Assembly: GCA_021399405.1 (NCBI GenBank)
Contig: JAAFKL010000216.1
Span: 1-11,482, forward strand
Direction: 5' to 3'
Length of the DNA stretch: 11,482 nucleotides
Source of the DNA: Candidatus Heimdallarchaeota archaeon
Lineage (GTDB): Archaea; Asgardarchaeota; Heimdallarchaeia; Heimdallarchaeales; Kariarchaeaceae
Shown: positions 5,849-11,482 of the stretch, one piece after another
How the letters are laid out: each line of letters begins with the position of its first letter
How positions within the stretch are numbered: position 1 is the first letter of the stretch
The notes under the pieces: generated by a model
What the model saw: the letters and a program-made list of their open reading frames with translations, nothing else
The model's database searches: none
What the model was told of the DNA's origin: nothing
Program-made: the position numbers and the translations under genes

Positions 5849-7713
5849 GTCATGGTCCCTCATCTTCAGGAAGAAGAGAAAGAACTAGAAGTGGTCCTGG
5901 TAGAGGCGGACCAATGGGAAGAATGATGAAAGGTGAAAAGCCAAAGGATTTCAAAGGTGCGATGAAAAAACTCATCCATTATCTTGATGCATACAAAAGA
6001 ACAATAATTATTGCGCTTATTATCGCCATTGCTTCTACTGCAGCAAATATTGTTGGTCCTAAAATATTAGGAGAGGCTACTACAGAGCTATTTAAAGGAT
6101 TAGTAGCCAAGGTAAATGGGACTGGTGAGGTTAATTTTGATATTATTGGACAAATCCTAATGATTGTTCTCGGATTATATCTGGTTTCTGCTTTATTTTC
6201 ATATATTCAAGGGTGGATCATGGCTAGAGTTTCCGCGGATATTTCCTACAGGCTTCGAAGGGATATATCTCAGAAAATTAACCGGACGGAGCTCAAATAT
6301 TTTGACAAAGTTTCACAAGGAGAAGTATTATCAAGATTAACTAATGATGTTGATACAATAAACCAGACCTTAAGTCAGAGTATAACACAAATTATTACCT
6401 CAATAATTACTGTTATTGGGATCCTTGTCATGATGTTTTCGATTAGCTGGTTAATGACCCTGGTAGCATTAGTGGTTATCCCTCTATCAGGTATCATTGT
6501 TATGTTTGTAGTGAAGAAATCACAAAAGCATTTCACTAAGCAGCAAGCATATATTGGGCATGTTAACGGACATGTTGAGGAAATGTATGGTGGGCACTCT
6601 GTGATTAAAGCTTTTAATGGCGAATCACAAAGCTTGGAGAAGTTCGAGGGATTTAATGATACACTCTATGATGCCGCATGGAAATCATCATTTTACTCTG
6701 GATTGATGATGCCGATGATGATGTTTATCGGTAATCTGGGGTATGTAGCTGTTGCTATTCTTGGAGGGTATTTAACAATACAAAAGAGAATCTCGGTAGG
6801 TGATATACAGGCGTTTATCCAGTATGTTCGATCTTTTAATCAACCTATTGCTCAATTAGCTAATATTTCAAATGTTCTTCAACAAACCGCTGCTGCTACA
6901 GAGAGAGTGTTTGAATTCTTAGAAGAAACCGAAGATGTGGCGGAAATTATTGATCCAATTAAATTGGAAAGAGTTGAAGGAACAGTGGAATTCAAGAATG
7001 TTAAATTCGGATACGATCCCGAAAAATTAGTTCTCCATAATTTTACTGCAAACATTAAAGCAGGGCAAACTGTTGCCATAGTTGGTCCAACTGGTGCAGG
7101 GAAAACAACACTCATAAAATTGCTCATGAGGTTCTATGATGTCAATGAAGGAACAATTCTTGTAGATGGTCATGATATTCAAAAATTAACACGATATGAT
7201 CTGCGTGATAAATTTGGAATGGTTCTTCAAGACACTTGGCTATTTAACGGATCAATATTAGAAAATATCCGATATGGAAGACCAAATGCAACCGATTCAG
7301 AGGTGGTCGCAGCTGCTGAAGCAGCACATGTTGATCAATTTGTTAACACATTACCTGGTGGATATCAAATGGAAATCAATGAAGAAATAACAAATATTTC
7401 TGGAGGACAAAAGCAACTTCTAACCATAGCTAGAGCAGTGTTAGCAGATCCAGATATGCTTATCCTTGACGAAGCTACAAGTTCAGTAGATACTCGAACT
7501 GAGATACTTATCCAAAGGGCTATGAAAGAACTTATGGAGAAAAGAACAAGTTTTGTTATTGCTCATCGTCTCTCAACAATTCGAGATGCAGATCTTATTT
7601 TAGTTATGGATGAAGGTGATATTGTTGAACAAGGTACCCACAACGAATTACTTGCTAAATGTGGTTTCTATGCTGAACTTTACAATAGTCAATTTGATGT
7701 AATAGAGGATTAG
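5845..7713 (+). CDS. Heterodimeric type IV ABC exporter, subunit with consensus catalytic site
   Basis: The 622-residue partner of the preceding gene starts within its stop codon (ATGA). Residues 1-35 are a Gly/Arg/Ser-rich basic cytoplasmic tail with no hydrophobic content. Six membrane segments follow at roughly 52-72, 101-123, 180-200, 203-224, 285-308 and, less clearly, 320-345. The ATPase has Walker A GPTGAGKTT (414-422), Q-loop Gln462, signature ISGGQ (518-522), Walker B MLILDE with catalytic Glu543, D-loop SSVD (546-549) and H-loop His574, so all hydrolysis residues are present. Paired with the first subunit it gives one consensus ATP site (Walker motifs of this protein, signature of the partner) and one degenerate site. 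It lacks the large TM1-TM2 outer domain. The tail is of a kind I recall from clostridial members of this family. Confidence 0.92.
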   Translation: MSHGPSSSGRRERTRSGPGRGGPMGRMMKGEKPKDFKGAMKKLIHYLDAYKRTIIIALIIAIASTAANIVGPKILGEATTELFKGLVAKVNGTGEVNFDIIGQILMIVLGLYLVSALFSYIQGWIMARVSADISYRLRRDISQKINRTELKYFDKVSQGEVLSRLTNDVDTINQTLSQSITQIITSIITVIGILVMMFSISWLMTLVALVVIPLSGIIVMFVVKKSQKHFTKQQAYIGHVNGHVEEMYGGHSVIKAFNGESQSLEKFEGFNDTLYDAAWKSSFYSGLMMPMMMFIGNLGYVAVAILGGYLTIQKRISVGDIQAFIQYVRSFNQPIAQLANISNVLQQTAAATERVFEFLEETEDVAEIIDPIKLERVEGTVEFKNVKFGYDPEKLVLHNFTANIKAGQTVAIVGPTGAGKTTLIKLLMRFYDVNEGTILVDGHDIQKLTRYDLRDKFGMVLQDTWLFNGSILENIRYGRPNATDSEVVAAAEAAHVDQFVNTLPGGYQMEINEEITNISGGQKQLLTIARAVLADPDMLILDEATSSVDTRTEILIQRAMKELMEKRTSFVIAHRLSTIRDADLILVMDEGDIVEQGTHNELLAKCGFYAELYNSQFDVIED

Positions 7714-7754
7714 TGGCAGTTATGCGAAAGTAATACAATCAGGATAGTTTTAGA

Positions 7755-7764
7755 TTATATATAA
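7755..7764 (+). promoter_or_regulatory. TATA-like box before the esterase remnant
   Basis: TTATATATAA is a strong TATA-like match 42 bp after the exporter operon. A transcript from it would begin near 7785, inside the broken esterase frame and after its only start-like codon, so it is not a usual promoter for that frame. It may be a relic or serve a non-coding transcript. Confidence 0.3.
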
Positions 7765-7773
7765 TACGATATA

Positions 7774-7962
7774 TTGGAAAAAGGTATCTACAAATTACTT
7801 CAAGGTAAGAATGACAAAGCAGCTGGTATTGAGCTGGCCTACAAATCCAGTGAGATACTTGGAAGATACATAACTGATGTCACATTGATAACATTTGAAG
7901 GAGGGCATCAGTTTCCCCCAAGTGATTTAATTGCCAAAATTGCAGATTGGGTTATTGAATAA
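7774..7962 (+). pseudogene. C-terminal fragment of an alpha/beta-hydrolase (esterase / depolymerase-like)
   Basis: Only 62 codons remain open, from a TTG at 7774 to TAA at 7960-7962, with an in-frame stop at 7762-7764. The peptide reads like the end of a carboxylesterase or polyhydroxybutyrate-depolymerase-type hydrolase. LLQGKND (8-14) carries the expected acid Asp14, VTLITFEGGHQFPP (36-49) the catalytic His45, and IADWVIE the closing helix. The nucleophile serine, the oxyanion hole and about three quarters of the fold are absent. Nothing in the 60 bp upstream, which holds the end of the exporter operon, supplies them. It is therefore read as a truncated relic rather than a working enzyme. 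It is unlike the intact hydrolase at the left of the window in sequence around the His. A small independent protein cannot be excluded. Confidence 0.7.
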
Positions 7963-8117
7963 CAACATCCCACCACCTATTATTTCAATTGACAGATATT
8001 AAGATCGTGAAATAATCAATCTAATCTTCTATTAAAGTTCCTATTGTATACCTAATTATGTAAAACTTGCAAATTTCATGACATAAGTATATAATCAGAG
8101 TAAATTGGTAAAACAAA
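7963..8117. other. Intergenic region before the mannosidase gene
   Basis: This stretch holds the mannosidase promoter near its right end and a weak likeness to the 25-bp repeat around 7978-7994 that I do not accept as a copy. I see no RNA gene or ORF. Confidence 0.4.
8088..8094 (+). promoter_or_regulatory. TATA box of the GH38 gene, leaderless layout
   Basis: TATATAA is centred 27 bp before the ATG at 8118. Archaeal transcription starts about 25-27 bp after the TATA centre, so the mRNA should begin at or next to the start codon. There is no Shine-Dalgarno site upstream, in agreement. The ATGACAT heptamer found in repeat copies 3 and 4 occurs just before it (8078-8084). Confidence 0.65.
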
Positions 8118-10910
8118 ATGGAATCCCCATCTGAAGTAGTTATTGTTCCTCACACACATTGGGATAGAGAGTGGTACCAACCATTCCAAAAATTCAGAAC
8201 CAAATTGGTCGAATTAATAGATTATCTGATAGATATATTGACCAAGCAGGATTACTATTTCATGCTAGATGGTCAAACCATTGTGCTTGAGGATTATTTT
8301 GAAATAAGACCAGAAAATAAAACAATTGTTCTGGACTTGATCAGAGAGGGTAAATTGGCCCTGGGCCCCTGGTATTTGCTGCCTGATGAATGGTTGGTTG
8401 GTGAGGAGAGTCTTATACGCAATCTGGAGATAAGTTATAATATTGCAAGAGAATTTGATATCCCTTTAATGAAGATAGCCTATCTCCCGGATCAATTTGG
8501 TCACTCACAGGCAATTCCCCAGATTATAGGTGATCTAACGGAAATGAACTCAACAGTTCTGTGGAGGGGAGTGGGGCATGAAATTAGCACCGTACCCTTC
8601 AGATGGAAAGGGCATGAGAGCTCAGAATCCTCAATACTGGGAATATATATGCCCTTTGGATACAGCAATGCTGCCACTCTACCTGAAATTAAGGAAGAAT
8701 TGGAGGAGGAGATATATTCGCATATCAAAGAACTTGATCCCTTTTCTCCACTACCAGTATATCTTTTGATGAATGGTACTGATCATCAATTTCCAAACCC
8801 AAATATCAAAAAATTGATTTCAGATATTGATTTTAAATCAACTAATGTTACTATAGGGCTACTTCAAAACTACCTTGACAAATTACAGGGTGCAATGGAT
8901 AAAGCAAATTATGAACCAAAGCAGTATATAGGTGAATTCAGATCTTCAGCCCGAGCGCCGCTCCTGCAAAATACCTATTCATCGAGAATGTGGATTAAAA
9001 TATGGAACCAGAAGGCAGAGGATCTTCTTGTCAATTATGCAGAGCCTATTTGCACATTGGCATCTTTTTATGGAATAAACAATTTTCCCTCATCTTTTCT
9101 CAATTTGTCATGGAAATGGCTTCTCAAAAACCATCCTCATGATTCAATTTGTGGATGTTCAATAGATCAGACACACGAGGAGATGAAATCCCGATTCTCA
9201 TGGTCTGAAACCATATCAGAGAGCCTGATCGCGGATACCTTGGAAACAATCAAGAATACAGGGGATGGTCTAGATAACTCAAGAAATTATATCCATGTGT
9301 TCAATCATACCAATAGCGGGAACATACCACAGGAAATAGAATTTAGAGTACCCTCAAAAATACCTGTTGTTGGATTGCGGGGGCCGAATGGTGAGGAATA
9401 TGTATTACAAACCACAAAATCTTCCGAAGAGGTTGTTCTGGATGAGAATATCAGTCCAAAATTGATGAAGTCTGGTATGAAGATGTTGCCTGGAAGAAAA
9501 CTGATGGATTTCTATATCAATGAGGTTTCTCTATATGATGGTGCAGATCCCCGTACATGTGAGATAAGACTAGCTGTCGCTAATAAACCGGTGGGTGAAT
9601 TTGATGTAAAAGCCATGAAGAAAACAATATACAAAATTCTAGATAGCAAAAAATTTGGAAAATATCATGTTATTGCATCTAAGGGGTCCGAACAGGCATA
9701 TGTGACAATGGCCCCACTGGTACCCTTTGCATTTACTAGATTTGAGATTGTATCCAAACTGGAAAAACAAATCGAAACATCAGGGTTCAATTATAATAAA
9801 AAGGGTGTGGAGAATAAGTTTTATGACCTGAATTTCAATAAAGATGGATCATTCTCACTATTTGATAAAGTAAACAACATTCAATATCATAAACTACATC
9901 AATTTGAGGATGTAGGTGATCGGGGTGATCTATATTCATTTGGAAAAGTAGAACCAGTTGTCTACAAAGTATCGAAAGTCAAGAGAAAGATAAGATCCAA
10001 AGGAGCAATAATCATTGAAATTGAACAGAAGTTAAATATTATCACCTCCAGGGAATTACACACCAAGAGAGAGAAGAGAGAGGGCAGAGTAAAAATCCCT
10101 GTAAGAACTGTTTTCAGGTTTTATCGTGATCTGGCAAGAATTGATATTGAGACTACTCTGATCAATACCGCTAAGGATCATCGGCTTCGAATATGTTTCA
10201 ATCTACCTTACTCATCCGATGAGACAATGACCGCAACTCATTTTGGCATTGCAAAAAGAAAAGCCCAACCAGACATGAATGAGGATTACATAGAGCAACC
10301 ATCTGGAATCCAAGCTCAGAAGAGATTCATCCGTGTTGAGGGTAGAGAATCTGCATTTACCCTGATCAACAAAGGATTACCAGAGGTTGAACTATTAAAT
10401 TCCAATATCCTAGCAATGACACTCTTAAGATCAGTGGGACATCTATCACGGTCAGACTTTCCCGAGAGACCAATCCAAGCAGGCCCCTCAATGGAGACTC
10501 CAGGTGCACAGGATTTGGGTACCAGTTATACATTCAATTATAGTCTCATAACTCACTCAATAAATGATGATGTCACCTTCAGCCAAGATCATTCAGAGGT
10601 CTTTTCTTTGCCTACAAGTGTTGGTAATGGTAATATTTCCAATTACCTCTTTGATAGCATTTTTAAGATTGGTAATCCAATGATCCGGGTTTCTTCCTTC
10701 AGAGAAATAGAAGGTGACGTTTTACTCACTCTTTATAATCTAGTTGCTGAAAAAATGGATTGCGAGATCGAGTTACACCGAGATATCAACCATTGCTCAT
10801 CAGTTAAAATAAATCGGACAATAAAAACTGAACATAAATTAGAAAATAGGATATTACAAATACAATTCAAACCCATGGAAATTATGATGTTGAAATTCTC
10901 AAAAAAATAG
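8118..10910 (+). CDS. GH38 alpha-mannosidase, MngB-like
   Basis: The 930-residue enzyme has the GH38 retaining alpha-mannosidase layout. The N-terminal catalytic domain (about 7-275) starts with VVIVPHTHWDREWY, giving zinc ligands His14 and Asp16. YLPDQFGHS (122-130) holds the likely nucleophile Asp125, also a zinc ligand. A helical domain follows, with NHPHDSICGCSID (338-350) containing the last zinc ligand His341 next to Asp342. The remaining 550 residues form the beta-sandwich domains, including a DHRLRICFNLP-type stretch also found in E. coli MngB, which cleaves 2-O-(6-phospho-mannosyl)-glycerate. The resemblance to MngB is from memory; archaeal members of this branch have uncertain substrates, such as mannosyl-glycerate or mannose-rich glycans. 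There is no signal peptide, so it should work in the cytoplasm. It has its own leaderless promoter and no sugar-uptake genes beside it. The length is slightly above that of MngB. Confidence 0.92.
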   Translation: MESPSEVVIVPHTHWDREWYQPFQKFRTKLVELIDYLIDILTKQDYYFMLDGQTIVLEDYFEIRPENKTIVLDLIREGKLALGPWYLLPDEWLVGEESLIRNLEISYNIAREFDIPLMKIAYLPDQFGHSQAIPQIIGDLTEMNSTVLWRGVGHEISTVPFRWKGHESSESSILGIYMPFGYSNAATLPEIKEELEEEIYSHIKELDPFSPLPVYLLMNGTDHQFPNPNIKKLISDIDFKSTNVTIGLLQNYLDKLQGAMDKANYEPKQYIGEFRSSARAPLLQNTYSSRMWIKIWNQKAEDLLVNYAEPICTLASFYGINNFPSSFLNLSWKWLLKNHPHDSICGCSIDQTHEEMKSRFSWSETISESLIADTLETIKNTGDGLDNSRNYIHVFNHTNSGNIPQEIEFRVPSKIPVVGLRGPNGEEYVLQTTKSSEEVVLDENISPKLMKSGMKMLPGRKLMDFYINEVSLYDGADPRTCEIRLAVANKPVGEFDVKAMKKTIYKILDSKKFGKYHVIASKGSEQAYVTMAPLVPFAFTRFEIVSKLEKQIETSGFNYNKKGVENKFYDLNFNKDGSFSLFDKVNNIQYHKLHQFEDVGDRGDLYSFGKVEPVVYKVSKVKRKIRSKGAIIIEIEQKLNIITSRELHTKREKREGRVKIPVRTVFRFYRDLARIDIETTLINTAKDHRLRICFNLPYSSDETMTATHFGIAKRKAQPDMNEDYIEQPSGIQAQKRFIRVEGRESAFTLINKGLPEVELLNSNILAMTLLRSVGHLSRSDFPERPIQAGPSMETPGAQDLGTSYTFNYSLITHSINDDVTFSQDHSEVFSLPTSVGNGNISNYLFDSIFKIGNPMIRVSSFREIEGDVLLTLYNLVAEKMDCEIELHRDINHCSSVKINRTIKTEHKLENRILQIQFKPMEIMMLKFSKK

Positions 10911-10919
10911 AATATTTTT
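10901..10919. terminator. Candidate bidirectional oligo-T terminator
   Basis: Between the convergent mannosidase and surface-protein genes, TTTTT occurs on the plus strand at 10915-10919. A run of seven A (10901-10907) gives a U7 run on the minus strand, 27 nt beyond the stop of the minus-strand gene and inside the last codons of the mannosidase. Archaeal polymerase stops at such oligo-T tracts. No strong hairpin is seen. Confidence 0.5.
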
Positions 10920-10933
10920 AGTTTTATTATGAA

Positions 10934-11482
10934 TCAGCTGGTTTTAATCTTCCCTTGCTGGGCGAGTAATTGCTCTAGATGTAGCTCAATACCCTCAATA
11001 CTATTATTCAAGTAAAGTTTTCTATCAGCTAGTAAAGTAATCTCTCTGCTATATTTTGATACAAGATTCTCACTACTATTTTTACTGTTCTTCTCAAACA
11101 CTTGTAATAGACGTGCATGTTGCGTATCAATCATATCTAGTGTGCTTTTTGTATTTTCGAGTTCATTTCTAAGTGTCTTCTCATACTGATTGAGTATGTG
11201 AGGAATTGACATTCCTTCCTCAACTGTAGGATCATAGATGGTCACAGTTACAGAATCAGAGTTGTTGTTACCGTACAGATCACTTGTGGTAAGAATTATT
11301 GTATGGGAACCAGTCTCAAGAAAATCAACATTAAACTCTATTACACCTGTTTGCCAATATCCCGATTTTAATATCTTCCCTTCCTTAATTATCACATATT
11401 TATCTGGAGATTCATCATCAACATTCCACTGGATAAAATTTCCAACACTCCCAACTTGAATAACAAGATCCATTGGCTCATC
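10934..11482 (-). CDS. Extracellular-type protein, C-terminal part: Ig-like domain plus helical tail (5' end outside window)
   Basis: The frame is open to the window edge, so the Met at 11471-11473 is probably internal; 182 residues are visible. Residues up to about 85 form a beta-sandwich repeat of the Ig/PKD-like kind. It has a VGNFIQWNVDD segment, then a Tyr-x-Ile strand, KSGYWQTG, a DFLETGSHTIILTTSD stretch and GNNNSDSVTVTI at its end. Such repeats occur in secreted or surface proteins of Asgard and some other archaea, which is recalled knowledge. The last 100 residues are charged and helical with spaced hydrophobics (from about SIPHILNQYEK to LHLEQLLAQQ), probably a coiled coil, and end without a membrane anchor or lipid motif. 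A signal peptide and further domains are expected upstream. It is convergent with the mannosidase gene. The function is unknown; a cell-surface adhesin or receptor is possible. Confidence 0.7.
   Translation of the reverse strand, partial: DEPMDLVIQVGSVGNFIQWNVDDESPDKYVIIKEGKILKSGYWQTGVIEFNVDFLETGSHTIILTTSDLYGNNNSDSVTVTIYDPTVEEGMSIPHILNQYEKTLRNELENTKSTLDMIDTQHARLLQVFEKNSKNSSENLVSKYSREITLLADRKLYLNNSIEGIELHLEQLLAQQGKIKTS

Noticed and set aside
7978..7994. Fifth copy of the 25-bp repeat
   Set aside because: Only the T-rich part and TTGACA are alike, a gap is needed and the ATGWCAT block is missing; this could arise by chance in AT-rich DNA.
11238..11459. Plus-strand ORF opposite the Ig-like domain gene
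   Set aside because: It has no recognisable domain, and the minus-strand frame has clear beta-sandwich repeat features.

Overview
The window looks archaeal, AT-rich, and plausibly from an Asgard-type or related mesophilic archaeon. I infer this from TATA-like boxes centred about 27 bp before two start codons (8118 and, on the minus strand, 3290), which is the layout of leaderless archaeal transcripts. Other support is an AbrB/PIN toxin-antitoxin pair, a cold-shock-domain protein, a GH38 mannosidase and, at the right edge, a surface-type protein with a beta-sandwich repeat that I associate with Asgard archaea. The lineage call is inference; no rRNA or ribosomal marker is present.

Layout from left to right. 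The 3' end of a cold-shock-domain gene (1-129, +) is followed by a short intergenic stretch and a minus-strand alpha/beta hydrolase (295-1200). A divergent saccharopine-dehydrogenase-family oxidoreductase follows (1461-2609, +), with a doubtful small ORF in the gap. A minus-strand VapBC-type module comes next (AbrB-like antitoxin 3063-3290, PIN toxin 2653-3069). A 308-bp divergent intergenic region then leads to a two-gene plus-strand operon for a heterodimeric type IV ABC exporter (3599-5848 and 5845-7713, joined by ATGA). After it lie a broken esterase C-terminus (7774-7962), a GH38 alpha-mannosidase with its own promoter (8118-10910), and, convergently, the C-terminal part of an extracellular-type protein (10934-11482, -).

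The most unusual element is a 25-bp direct repeat found four times (244-268, 2609-2633, 3386-3410, 3512-3536). All four copies are intergenic and in the same orientation, and 20 of 25 positions are identical in all. Copies 2 and 3 lie on either side of the toxin-antitoxin module, copies 1 and 2 on either side of the hydrolase/dehydrogenase pair, and copies 3 and 4 extend to a 41-bp repeat upstream of the ABC operon. It could be a cassette or insertion boundary, a regulator site, or a promoter for antisense RNA. The sequence alone does not decide.

The genes do not form one pathway. The exporter pair is a clear functional unit: the first subunit carries the degenerate ATP site and a large outer domain, the second the complete catalytic site. 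The toxin-antitoxin pair is a second unit with its own operator array. The hydrolase, the dehydrogenase and the mannosidase look like independent metabolic genes.
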